From the NCBI GenBank assembly GCA_002369495.1, contig DFFD01000095.1:1-15517 (forward strand): 15,517 bases of DNA. Reading direction: 5' to 3'. Each line of letters begins with the position of its first letter. Position 1 is the stretch's first letter. The stretch is from Lachnospiraceae bacterium UBA3785 (GTDB lineage Bacteria > Bacillota > Clostridia > Lachnospirales > Lachnospiraceae). A program made the position numbers and the translations under genes. Shown piece by piece: positions 6,362 to 14,020 of the stretch. The notes below the pieces were generated by a model that was given only the letters and a program-made list of their open reading frames with translations, ran no database searches and had not been told where the DNA came from.

Positions 6362-8647
6362 TTACGCTTCTTCGATCCCGATCTCCGCACTCTTCGTCTC
6401 AGTGCCGTCCGTCACCGTGACCGTGACAGCCCCGGCTTCTCCTGCGCGCACGACCGCGAGCGCCCTGCCATAGTAGGTGGTGAATTCGCCGGCGTCATAC
6501 CGCTCCTCGGTGCGCGGGTTGGCGCTGCCGAATGCGAGCAGCTCGCCGCCCGTCACGGAGACGCTCAGCTTTCGGTCAGCGTTCGACTCCACAATGCCGT
6601 TTCTGTCCGCGATCAGGACCGGAACATAGACGACCTCGCCGGGTTTCACAGTCTCCTTCTCCGGGGAGATGCAGATGCCGGCTTCCGCGGCGTTGGTGAG
6701 CACCGTGCGGCCAATCTCGCGGCCTGCGGCGTCAAATGCGACCGCCACCAGGTTTCCGCGCGTATATTTTGCGGTAAAGATCGCCCGGCAGTCTTTTACC
6801 TTTTTGCTGCCGATCTTATCCCCGTTCAGCCACAGTTCTATTTTCGCAGCGTCAAAGTAGACCTCAATGACCGCTTTCCGGCCTTCGCAGCCCCTGAAGC
6901 TCCAGCTCGGAATCGCGTTCGTTCCGCGCCAGACCATTTTCGCGGGCTTGACGTCATGGTTGACCGGCTGCACGCAGATGACCGGCTTATCCAGCTTATC
7001 CCAGACGGCTGCCGCGTGGAATGCTTCCCCGTTGGGATCTCCCAGGATATCCAGAGCTCCGGAATCCGCCAGGAGCCACGGATAGGGTTTCGCGAAGCCC
7101 TTGCCGTCCGGTGTGTAGGCCCAGGCGCCGATTCCGGCTTCTCCGAGATAATCCCAGGCCGTCCACATGAAATCACCTACCAGATACGGGTACTTCTTCA
7201 CCATTGCCCAGTTCTTTGCGATGTCCTGCGGGAAGGTCTCGCTGCCGACCACGACGCGGCCGGGATGCTTTGTTCCCTCCATGGGATAGCGCCCGGAGGC
7301 GTAGTTGTAGCCGCAGATATCCAGCATTTCAAGGGCGGGCGTCGTGGCCTCGTCAGCCTTCTTCGAGTTCGCGCCTTTGTTCATGCCTGTTCCGACCATG
7401 TTTGTGATCATGTTGAACATGGTGGAATTCATGGAGGACATATCGCCGCTCTGCTCATTGCTGAGGCCGCCGTCCTCCTTGTACATGCTCTTTCCCTTCG
7501 CCGCGTTGGAGATGATCATCAGGTTAAAGCCTGCGGTCACCGCACGGCCCGGATCCTCCTTATGGAGAAAATCGACCATCTCCCGCTCAACCGCAAGTCC
7601 TTCCGGCTTCGCCGGTTCGGAGACCTCGTTGCCGATCGAATAGAGGATCACTGACGGATGATTAAAGTCCCGGCTGACCATCGCCGCGAGGTCCTTCATA
7701 TGATTCTCTTTCCACTGGCCGGCGTAGTCATATTTTGATTTCTTGCTGAACCACATATCCCAGCTCTCGTCCATCAGGTAGACACCCAGCTCATCGCAGG
7801 CCTCCATCATCGCCGGAGAACACGGGTTATGGGCGGAACGGATCGCGTTGAAGCCCATCTCCTTCAGTTTCTTTACGCGGCGGTATTCGCTCTCGTCATA
7901 GGAGGCCGAGCCGAGGATCCCGTTGTCGTGGTGGACGCAGCCGCCTCTGAGCAGCGTCTGCCGGCCGTTGATGCAGAGACCCGCGGAAGACCATGTGATC
8001 TTGCGGATACCGAACAGGAACTCATCGCTGTCCGAACCGTTTGTGACGCTCACCGTGTAGAGATACGGATTCTCCTCGCTCCAGAGCTTTGCGTCCGGGA
8101 TCGTGAGATCAAAATCCGTGCCCTCGCCGGCAGCGCCGCCCATCTCGACCGTTACCGGCTTTTCCGAATGTACATGGACCCTCGCCGGCGCGCAGGATAA
8201 TGTGCTCAGCCTGACACTCTCCGGCTCGATGCTGTCCGCCGGTCCTTCCCAGAGCCAGACCGGGCGGTAGATGCCTGCGCCGGAATACCAGCGCGAATCC
8301 GGCTGGTCCGCGACATCACATTCGACGCGGATCGTATTTTCCCCGTCGACGAGGAACTCATCCGCGCAGACGAAGAACGGAATGTAGCCGTAAGGGGCTC
8401 CGCCGGCCTCCCGGCCGTTCAGGAAGACCTTCGCATTTTTGTAGACGCCCTCGAACTGAATCAGGACGTGCTCCGCTTCCGGCCGGGCGAAGGATTTCTC
8501 ATAGACATATTTTCCTCCGGGGAAATAAGCCCCCGCACCGGTGCAGGCCGCGTCCGCTTTCCGCTCCCCGCAGATCATTGCGTCGTGGGGGAGGCGGACC
8601 GTCCGCCCCTCAAAGCTCCATCCGCCGTTAAAATCCGTTTTTTTCAT
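6362..8647 (-). CDS. GH2-family glycoside hydrolase (probable beta-galactosidase), cytoplasmic
   Basis: 761 residues without signal peptide or membrane helix. The layout is that of GH2. The sugar-binding jelly roll is at about 35-155 (FNGGWSFEG, RLPHDAM, SRWYSGAGIYRPVWLW), an Ig-like domain at about 160-225, and the TIM barrel at about 230-500 with GFNAIRSAHNPCS, the acid/base E341 in SIGNEVSE and the nucleophile E470 in VVGSETF. Beta-rich C-terminal domains follow, including a DUF4982-like segment (about 545-640) and a GH2 C-terminal Ig-like segment (about 650-755). A Met/Ser/Asn-rich insertion (about 385-430) interrupts the barrel. Beta-galactosidase is the commonest activity for this layout; beta-glucuronidase or another exo-hydrolase cannot be excluded. 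The ATG at 8645-8647 has GGAAAGGAG (8655-8663) six bases before it. The gene has its own promoter (8727-8755) and an inverted repeat in the leader. Confidence 0.9.
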   Translation of the reverse strand: MKKTDFNGGWSFEGRTVRLPHDAMICGERKADAACTGAGAYFPGGKYVYEKSFARPEAEHVLIQFEGVYKNAKVFLNGREAGGAPYGYIPFFVCADEFLVDGENTIRVECDVADQPDSRWYSGAGIYRPVWLWEGPADSIEPESVRLSTLSCAPARVHVHSEKPVTVEMGGAAGEGTDFDLTIPDAKLWSEENPYLYTVSVTNGSDSDEFLFGIRKITWSSAGLCINGRQTLLRGGCVHHDNGILGSASYDESEYRRVKKLKEMGFNAIRSAHNPCSPAMMEACDELGVYLMDESWDMWFSKKSKYDYAGQWKENHMKDLAAMVSRDFNHPSVILYSIGNEVSEPAKPEGLAVEREMVDFLHKEDPGRAVTAGFNLMIISNAAKGKSMYKEDGGLSNEQSGDMSSMNSTMFNMITNMVGTGMNKGANSKKADEATTPALEMLDICGYNYASGRYPMEGTKHPGRVVVGSETFPQDIAKNWAMVKKYPYLVGDFMWTAWDYLGEAGIGAWAYTPDGKGFAKPYPWLLADSGALDILGDPNGEAFHAAAVWDKLDKPVICVQPVNHDVKPAKMVWRGTNAIPSWSFRGCEGRKAVIEVYFDAAKIELWLNGDKIGSKKVKDCRAIFTAKYTRGNLVAVAFDAAGREIGRTVLTNAAEAGICISPEKETVKPGEVVYVPVLIADRNGIVESNADRKLSVSVTGGELLAFGSANPRTEERYDAGEFTTYYGRALAVVRAGEAGAVTVTVTDGTETKSAEIGIEEA

Positions 8648-8667
8648 GTATGGCTCCTTTCCTTATC

Positions 8668-8694
8668 GTTCTGCCTTTATCTTTCAGGCAGAAC
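8668..8694. repeat. 9+9 inverted repeat in the GH2 leader
   Basis: GTTCTGCCT (8668-8676) and AGGCAGAAC (8686-8694) are perfect 9-base arms around 9 bases. It lies between the GH2 promoter and its ribosome binding site. No T-run follows on either strand, so it is not a terminator. It could be an operator for an unseen repressor or an RNA hairpin in the leader. Confidence 0.55.
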
Positions 8695-8726
8695 CTTTCT
8701 GATCCTGCCCTCCGATACTTAATAAT

Positions 8727-8755
8727 ATTTTACCACCTGAAGGCTCTCATGTGAA
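8727..8755 (-). promoter_or_regulatory. Sigma-A type promoter of the GH2 gene
   Basis: TTCACA (8750-8755) and TAAAAT (8727-8732) on the minus strand, 17 bases apart, each one mismatch from consensus. The leader would be about 70 bases and would include the 8668-8694 inverted repeat. Confidence 0.6.
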
Positions 8756-8798
8756 TAAAATCTTGCCGAAACAGGAGCAAAGTCAGGCAGCTTCCGCC

Positions 8799-8933
8799 TC
8801 AGCGGTTCTCCCGTATCACATTTTTGTAAAAATCCACCGCTCCGGGAAGGCAGCTGTACTCGATATTTTCATTGAGCCCGTGCATTCCCCTCATCTGCTC
8901 CGGGCCGTAGATGAAAGCGGGGCTGCCGCACCG
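8799..8933 (-). pseudogene. Remnant: C-terminal 44 codons of an M20-type metallopeptidase
   Basis: Reading the minus strand from 8933 to the TGA at 8799-8801 gives 44 residues that resemble the end of M20 (ArgE/DapE/aminoacyl-histidine dipeptidase-like) peptidases: RCGSPAFIYGPEQM, then GMHGLNENIEY, then GAVDFYKNVI. In that family a G-P turn is followed by a conserved (A/M)-H-G-x-N-E with a metal-ligand histidine region and a final helix of about this length. No start codon, ribosome binding site or upstream peptidase domain is present. The reading frame's recognisable part stops at the centre of the 8911-8959 palindrome. I infer a gene truncated by deletion. The family assignment is from memory of motifs and is moderately sure. 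The other reading is a chance open stretch, but the 3' end fits the family length too well for that to be my first choice. Confidence 0.5.
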
Positions 8934-8959
8934 GACCGGTGCGGCAGCCCCGCTTTCAT
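8911..8959. repeat. 49-base near-perfect palindrome after the acyl-CoA synthetase gene
   Basis: Arms 8911-8934 and 8936-8959 are exact reverse complements (24 bases each) around a single central base at 8935. The palindrome ends two bases before the stop codon of the acyl-CoA synthetase gene (8962-8964). As RNA it makes a very stable hairpin, with about 23 pairs and a 3-base loop. It probably ends that transcript, although the minus-strand side is followed by TTTCATCTAC and not by a clean T-run. The lower arm also encodes the first residues of the peptidase remnant (RCGSPAFI), so it may be an inverted duplication made at a deletion junction. Confidence 0.8.
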
Positions 8960-8961
8960 TT

Positions 8962-10656
8962 TCACAGGGTTCCCTTGTAGTTGTATTCGTCGTTCTTGCG
9001 GATCAGAGCCCTCTTGATCTTGCCGCCGACCGTCTTCGGCAGCTCGTCCACGTACTCGATGATACGCGGGTATTTGTAGGGGGCTGTCAGCTTCTTGACA
9101 TGCTGCTGCAGCTCTTTCGTCAGCTCAGGCGAAGGCGTGTAGCCCTTGGCCAGCACGATCGTTGCCTTGACGACCTGGCCTCGGATCGGATCCGGAGCGC
9201 CCGTGATCGCGCATTCCACGACCGCGTCGTGCGCGATCAGCGCGGATTCCACCTCGAAGGGTCCGATGCGGTAGCCGGAGCACTTGATAACGTCGTCGTT
9301 GCGGCCGACAAAGCGGTAATAGCCGTCGCTGTCGCGCCAGAGGACATCGCCGGTGTTGTAGCCGATGCCGCCCAGCTTCTCCTCCGTCAGCTCCGGGTTC
9401 TTGTAGTAGCCGGTAAAGAGGCCGACCGGCGGATGATGCTTCACATCCATCATGGTCAGGGAGCCTTCCTCACCGTCCTCGCAGATCTCCCCGTCCGAAT
9501 TCAGGAGCTGGATATCGAACAGCGGGTTCGGCTTGCCGGTGGAACCTTCGATCGGCTCAAACCACTCGCTGCCGAAGTTGGCAATCAGGACCGGACCTTC
9601 CGTCTGGCCGAAGCCCTCGTAGATCTGGTGCCCGGTCAGCTCCTTCCATTTCTTTACGACCTCCGGGTTGAGCGGTTCGCCGGCCGTCGCGCAGTGATGC
9701 AGGGCGGACAGGTCAAACTGCGAGAGGTCCTCCTGCAGCATGAAGCGGTACATGGTGGGCGGCGCACAGAAGGTCGTCACCTTGTATTTTTCCACATGGG
9801 AGAGCAGGTTTTTCGGGTTGAATTTTCCGACCATATCGTAGCAGAAAATGACAGCCCCGCAGATCCACTGCCCGTAGATCTTGCCCCAGCCGAACTTGGC
9901 CCAGCCGGAATCGGACACGCTCATATGCAGGCGGTTCTCCTCGACGTGCTGCCAGTATTTGGCAGTGACGATGTGCCCGAGCGGGTAGGCGAAATTGTGC
10001 TGAACCAGCTTCGGCATGCCCGTGGTGCCGCTCGTGAAATAGACCAGCATGACATCGTCCCAGCGGGTTGCTTCCTCGCCGGTCGGCCGCTCAAAGACGT
10101 CCGAACAGGTATCGAAAGCGTCGTGGAGCCTCATCCAGCCCTCTTTCGTCCTGCCGACCAGGAACTTATACTGAAGCGAAGGAATCTCCGGCTCCGCCGC
10201 TTCGGTCTGGCTCATGACGAAATCGTCGTCGACGCAGATGATGCCCTTCACGGAAGCCGCGTTGCCGCGGTAAACGATATCCTTCCTGGTGAGCTGCAGG
10301 GTGGCCGGGATCAGGATGACGCCGAGCTTGTGCAGGGCGGTCGCGCAGATCCAGTACTCCCAGCGGCGGCGGAGGATCATCATGACCACATCGCCCTTCT
10401 TGAAGCCGAGTCCTTTCAGGTAGTTGGCCACCTGGTTAGACTTCCGGCTGATCTCCGCGAAGGTAAAGATATGCTCCTCATCCTCCTCGTTCACCCACAC
10501 GAGGGCTTTCTTGTCCGGTTCCTCTTTCGCCCAGGCATCCACGACGTCGTAGCCGAAATTGAAATCCTCCGGAACGTTGATCTTCAGTTTCTCCCTGAAC
10601 TCCTCATAGCTCGAGAATTCGATCTGAGGAAGATATTTGTTAAGTAAATAATTCAA
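8962..10656 (-). CDS. AMP-forming acyl-CoA synthetase (ANL superfamily)
   Basis: 564 residues, full length for an acetyl/medium-chain acyl-CoA synthetase-like ANL enzyme. It activates a carboxylic acid with ATP to an acyl-adenylate and passes it to CoA in the cytoplasm. Motifs in order: phosphate-binding loop TSGTTGMPK (208-216), YEGFGQTEG (adenine/aromatic motif), YNTGD and RNDDVIKCSGYRIGPFEVE (hinge and C-domain start), and PKTVGGKIKR with the catalytic lysine K546. The start is a TTG (10654-10656) with AAAAGGAG 10 bases upstream; no ATG gives a full N-terminus. It follows the XRE-cupin gene by 45 bases on the same strand, with no promoter or terminator seen between. This regulator/synthetase pairing recurs in anaerobic Clostridia. 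The acid substrate is not evident; a short to medium chain or aromatic acid is most likely. Confidence 0.92.
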   Translation of the reverse strand: MNYLLNKYLPQIEFSSYEEFREKLKINVPEDFNFGYDVVDAWAKEEPDKKALVWVNEEDEEHIFTFAEISRKSNQVANYLKGLGFKKGDVVMMILRRRWEYWICATALHKLGVILIPATLQLTRKDIVYRGNAASVKGIICVDDDFVMSQTEAAEPEIPSLQYKFLVGRTKEGWMRLHDAFDTCSDVFERPTGEEATRWDDVMLVYFTSGTTGMPKLVQHNFAYPLGHIVTAKYWQHVEENRLHMSVSDSGWAKFGWGKIYGQWICGAVIFCYDMVGKFNPKNLLSHVEKYKVTTFCAPPTMYRFMLQEDLSQFDLSALHHCATAGEPLNPEVVKKWKELTGHQIYEGFGQTEGPVLIANFGSEWFEPIEGSTGKPNPLFDIQLLNSDGEICEDGEEGSLTMMDVKHHPPVGLFTGYYKNPELTEEKLGGIGYNTGDVLWRDSDGYYRFVGRNDDVIKCSGYRIGPFEVESALIAHDAVVECAITGAPDPIRGQVVKATIVLAKGYTPSPELTKELQQHVKKLTAPYKYPRIIEYVDELPKTVGGKIKRALIRKNDEYNYKGTL

Positions 10657-10701
10657 TGCCGTAAAGCTCCTTTTCTACCTGTGTAAAACAAAAACAAATG
10701 A

Positions 10702-11250
10702 TCACTCCGCGATGACCGTCAGAAAACGGGCCTTGACGTCGCCGCCGCAGCGCTGGCCGTGCGGGATCGTCGGATTGAAATAGATCGAATCCCCGGCGTT
10801 CATGACGAACTCCTTGTCGCCCAGAGTGACGATGACGGTGCCCTCAAGGACCAGGTTGAACTCCTGTCCCTTGTGCGTGATCAGCTTGGCGACCTCATCC
10901 GTGGGCTCCAGCGTGACCAGCAGGGGCTGCATGACCTTGTTTGCATAGCGGTAGGCCAGATCCTCGAAATGATACTCCGGATTCCGGTTGATGACCTTGC
11001 CGCCGCCTCTGCGGATCAGGTGAAAAGTGTCCAGCTTGGCGCTCTGGCCGGTGACGATCTCGGTGAAGTCCACCTTGAATTTGTTCGCGATCTGGTAGAT
11101 CACGCTGATGGGGACATCCTTGCCGTTCTCCTCGTAGGAGGCGTATACCTCCGGGGAGAGATCCAGTTCCTTCGCCAGATCTTCTATTGTATAGTCGCTT
11201 ACTTCGCGTAGCTCTCTGAGCCTTGCGCCGATCTCGTTGTAATCATTCAT
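10702..11250 (-). CDS. XRE-type helix-turn-helix regulator with C-terminal cupin
   Basis: 182 residues from the ATG at 11248-11250, chosen for AAGGGAG eight bases upstream; the frame is open further up but that part contains the promoter. Residues 6-62 form a Cro/CI-type helix-turn-helix (GARLRELREVSDYTIEDLA, VYASYEENGKDVP). Residues about 105-180 form a small cupin barrel with H126 and E130 in HKGQEFNLVLEG and H164 in NPTIPHGQR, positions usual for metal or ligand binding. Proteins of this layout are one-component sensors that bind a small ligand in the cupin and control adjacent metabolic genes. The acyl-CoA synthetase gene 45 bases downstream is the evident partner, so it likely senses the acid or acyl-CoA of that reaction (inference). 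It may also regulate itself. Confidence 0.92.
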   Translation of the reverse strand: MNDYNEIGARLRELREVSDYTIEDLAKELDLSPEVYASYEENGKDVPISVIYQIANKFKVDFTEIVTGQSAKLDTFHLIRRGGGKVINRNPEYHFEDLAYRYANKVMQPLLVTLEPTDEVAKLITHKGQEFNLVLEGTVIVTLGDKEFVMNAGDSIYFNPTIPHGQRCGGDVKARFLTVIAE

Positions 11251-11317
11251 CGTTTCGTCTCCCTTCACAAATCCTGCGTTAAACGTTTCTCTCCGATGAT
11301 AATCGTAATCACACGAT

Positions 11318-11346
11318 ACAATAGCACAGATACTGAAAAAATTCAA
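11318..11346 (-). promoter_or_regulatory. Promoter of the XRE-cupin/acyl-CoA synthetase operon
   Basis: On the minus strand TTGAAT (11341-11346) and TATTGT (11318-11323) are 17 bases apart, and TGC before the -10 makes it an extended -10. The leader would be about 60 bases. It includes the palindrome AAACGTTT (11281-11288), a possible operator. Confidence 0.5.
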
Positions 11347-11360
11347 TCAAATTTATAATG

Positions 11361-11400
11361 AAAGACCGGGAACCGTACCTTGCGGCGGTTCCCGGTTTTC
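11361..11400 (-). terminator. Terminator of the rhamnosidase gene (bidirectional type)
   Basis: ACCGGGAACCG (11365-11375) and CGGTTCCCGGT (11386-11396) form an 11-bp perfect stem with a 10-base loop, flanked by A-rich and T-rich sides (AATGAAAG / TTTTCATTTT). The rhamnosidase stop is 11 bases upstream on the minus strand. On that strand CTTTCATTATAAATTT follows the stem. Confidence 0.85.
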
Positions 11401-11410
11401 ATTTTCCTGT

Positions 11411-13939
11411 TTAACGCTGCTCCGAATACTCATAGTCCCCCGCAGCGACCGACTCGTATCTGCCGTCCGGCAGGCGGATCTCCGCCCTGCAGTTGGCCGG
11501 TACGCTGATAAGGTACCGCACGCCGTCGCCGGATCTCTCCCAGCGGCTGGCCACCTCGCCGTAAGGACTCAGATACTTCGCCTCGGCGAAATCGAGGCTG
11601 CCGCCCGGAACCGGGGCGATCACAAAGCTGTTCTCGCCGCTCACCTGAATGCCCGCGCAGGTATCAAAGAGCCACTGGCAGACAGCTCCCGGAGAATAAT
11701 GGTTCTGGCTGAGCCTGCCTTCCCAGTCCTCCCAGACCGTCGTCGCGCCGGCAAGCACCTCGCCAAGCCAGCCCGGCTTCTCCTCGTTGAGCAGCATCCT
11801 GTAGGCGGTTTCCGTCTCGCCGGCTTCGGTGAGAACCCCCAGGACAAACGGCGTCGACAGGAAGCCTGTCCCGACCCGGTAGTTGTAACTCTCCACCGCC
11901 TGCTTAAGACGCTTCTGCGCGGCAGCTTTCGCCGGACCGTCCAGAAGTCCCAGGGCCAGCGGACGGACCAGTTTGGCCTGCCGGTCGGTGTCCGTCTCCG
12001 CGTACTTCGGGTAGACTGCCTTTGCCCTCCGGGCTGCCTCCTCATAGGCGGATGTATTCTCGCCCAGCTCCCGGGCGATCTCCGCGATGGTCGTCATGGC
12101 GAAATAAAGGTAAGCGGTGCACTCCTCCGGGTGTTTTGCCTGGGCCCCGTAAACTTTATCGCGGAATTCCTCCGGCTCGAGCCACTCGCCAAGATGGACG
12201 CCCTTTTCGTAGTGCCCGTCCTTCTCGATCTTTTTAAGCAGATAATCCGCGTACCGCTTCACCATCGGCCATGACCTGACCAGCACCTCACGGTCGCCGA
12301 AGCGCTTCCAGTAACGGTACGGGATCAGGTAGACGGCGTCCGCCCAGCCGACGGAGGAGCCGGTCGATTTGTACATCATCTCCGCGCCTTCGTAGGGCAG
12401 GACGGCGGGAATCAGGCCGTTTTTATACTGGCTGTCCTCCATGTCCCTGAGCCACTTCGCGAAAAACGGCGCGGTGTTCATGAAATAAGCGCCCGCATGG
12501 AAGAATACCTGCGCATCGCCTGTCCAGCCGAGGCGCTCCCGGGTCGGACAGTCTGTGGGGATATCCAGGAAATTGCCCTTCATCGACCAGCGCGTATTTT
12601 CCACCAGCCTGTTCACCCGCTGATCGGAGCAGGTGAAATCCCCGGTCTGCTCAAGGTCTGAATAGACAGCGAATGCGGAAAATGCGGCCGGATCGATCTC
12701 CGCCTCCGTAAAGACCTGTGCGTAGCGGAACCCGAAAACGGCAAAACTCGTCCTGTAATGATCCTCCCCGCCGGAGCAGAAGAATACGATCTCCTGTCTG
12801 GGGGTCGGATCGTTTACGCCTTTTATTTTCCCGGTCACCATCTTCATGATCAGGCCCATCTGCGTCCAGCCGGCAGCCGGGCGGCTTTCCTGGATGCCGG
12901 AGAGGTCGATATTACCGTTTTCATCCAGCACCTCGCCGCAGACGATTCTGATCTTCTGGCCGGGTTTTCCGTGGACTGTGAATTCCAGGCAGCCGGCGAT
13001 ATTCTGCCCGAAGTCCAGCACCCTGTTCGGCAGAAGCTTCGCGGAAAAATGCTCACGCATGAGGACAGGGACATTGTCCGCACAGACAAGGGCGGCCTTC
13101 GGCGGCTTGACGGTCCGGGCATGTCCGGAATAGCCGGGCTTCATGGCGGCATTGTAAATCTCGCCGTCCTTCAGATCAGCATAGCGGACCGGCCCGTCGT
13201 TCGACCAGCTCCAGGAGCTGTCGGTGACGACCCTCTCCGTCTTTCCGTCGGCGTATGTGATCTCCAGCTGGGCCAGCAGGCTGGTCTCGGTACCGTAGAC
13301 ATTCACCACGCCGTAGGCGGCGCAGCTGCCGCGGAACCAGCCGTCCGCAAGCCTGAGCTCGATACAATTCTCTTCTTTTAAGAATCCGGTCAGATCCCAG
13401 GTCTGGACCTGGATCCGCTTGCGGTAATCGGTGATCCCCGGCGCAAAAACATGATCCTTAAGCCGGCACCCGTTGACCGTCACGTCATAGATCCCGCGTG
13501 CGGAAGCGTACAGCCGCGCCTTCACGACCTCGCCCTTCGCCGCGAAGGACTTCCGGAAACAGTCGACCGGATAGCGCCGGTCCTTTTTCACCTGATAATC
13601 TCCGCTGATCCAGCCGGCTGTCCAGTCGGAGGCTTCAAGGAGCCCCATCTCAAAAATGCTCCCGGACGGTTCGCCCGGCGCGTCATTTTCATCCCAGAGC
13701 GTGACATTCCAAAGAGCGCAGTCGCGGCTCTTCAGCGGCTTCCCTGCGTAACGGATGTGCGTCATGGATGAGGATACAATTTTGCCGCTGTCCCAGATCA
13801 CTTCGTCTCCGCGCCGGCAGACGATCTGATACGCCGTCTGTGTAACGCCGCCTTCCGCATTCCAGAAAAAACGCGGCGTCTGATTGCCGAGCCCCATAGG
13901 CTCAGTCATGTATTCGGTCTGCAGTCTGATTGCTTTCAT
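11411..13939 (-). CDS. GH78 alpha-L-rhamnosidase, cytoplasmic
   Basis: 842 residues, no signal peptide. Releases terminal alpha-L-rhamnose from flavonoid glycosides, saponins or rhamnose-containing glycans. N-terminal beta domains (about 1-330) carry the family marks RLQTEYMTEPMGLG, TPRFFW, DVTVNG and WFRG. The (alpha/alpha)6 catalytic domain (about 410-760) holds FLDIPTDCPTRERLGWTGDAQ with the likely general acid E468, and TTVWEDWEG with the likely general base E737. A C-terminal beta-sandwich follows (about 765-842). The ATG at 13937-13939 is preferred over the GTG three codons upstream because GAGAGGTGA lies just before it and the GTG overlaps that site. Its -10 is a perfect TATAAT with no good -35, as expected for an activated promoter. 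The AraC gene divergent from it is the obvious activator. No transporter is adjacent, so substrate uptake must be encoded elsewhere. Confidence 0.93.
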   Translation of the reverse strand: MKAIRLQTEYMTEPMGLGNQTPRFFWNAEGGVTQTAYQIVCRRGDEVIWDSGKIVSSSMTHIRYAGKPLKSRDCALWNVTLWDENDAPGEPSGSIFEMGLLEASDWTAGWISGDYQVKKDRRYPVDCFRKSFAAKGEVVKARLYASARGIYDVTVNGCRLKDHVFAPGITDYRKRIQVQTWDLTGFLKEENCIELRLADGWFRGSCAAYGVVNVYGTETSLLAQLEITYADGKTERVVTDSSWSWSNDGPVRYADLKDGEIYNAAMKPGYSGHARTVKPPKAALVCADNVPVLMREHFSAKLLPNRVLDFGQNIAGCLEFTVHGKPGQKIRIVCGEVLDENGNIDLSGIQESRPAAGWTQMGLIMKMVTGKIKGVNDPTPRQEIVFFCSGGEDHYRTSFAVFGFRYAQVFTEAEIDPAAFSAFAVYSDLEQTGDFTCSDQRVNRLVENTRWSMKGNFLDIPTDCPTRERLGWTGDAQVFFHAGAYFMNTAPFFAKWLRDMEDSQYKNGLIPAVLPYEGAEMMYKSTGSSVGWADAVYLIPYRYWKRFGDREVLVRSWPMVKRYADYLLKKIEKDGHYEKGVHLGEWLEPEEFRDKVYGAQAKHPEECTAYLYFAMTTIAEIARELGENTSAYEEAARRAKAVYPKYAETDTDRQAKLVRPLALGLLDGPAKAAAQKRLKQAVESYNYRVGTGFLSTPFVLGVLTEAGETETAYRMLLNEEKPGWLGEVLAGATTVWEDWEGRLSQNHYSPGAVCQWLFDTCAGIQVSGENSFVIAPVPGGSLDFAEAKYLSPYGEVASRWERSGDGVRYLISVPANCRAEIRLPDGRYESVAAGDYEYSEQR

Positions 13940-13984
13940 CACAGTCACCTCTCATGTATTACGACATTTTCGCCGTCTCAGAAT

Positions 13985-13990
13985 ATTATA
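13985..13990 (-). promoter_or_regulatory. -10 element of the rhamnosidase promoter, no recognisable -35
   Basis: TATAAT on the minus strand (13985-13990) lies 46 bases before the rhamnosidase ATG. At 16-18 bases upstream only ATGATT-like bases are found, far from TTGACA. This fits a promoter that depends on an activator such as the divergent AraC protein. Confidence 0.6.
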
Positions 13991-13991
13991 C

Positions 13992-14020
13992 TTGTCTTCG
14001 GGCGGAAAATCATTTACCAT
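13992..14020 (+). promoter_or_regulatory. Candidate promoter of the AraC-type regulator gene
   Basis: TTGTCT (13992-13997) and TACCAT (14015-14020) are 17 bases apart, each four of six matches. It lies back to back with the rhamnosidase -10 element (13985-13990), so RNA polymerase binding at the two could compete. Confidence 0.4.

Noticed and set aside
6281..7654. 457-codon open frame on the plus strand opposite the GH2 gene, starting in the GH3 terminator
   Set aside because: Starts within a terminator hairpin, shows no family motifs, and the GH2 catalytic motifs are on the other strand.
8911..10647. 578-codon open frame on the plus strand opposite the acyl-CoA synthetase gene
   Set aside because: Antisense shadow; its start lies in the palindrome and the minus strand encodes all ANL motifs.
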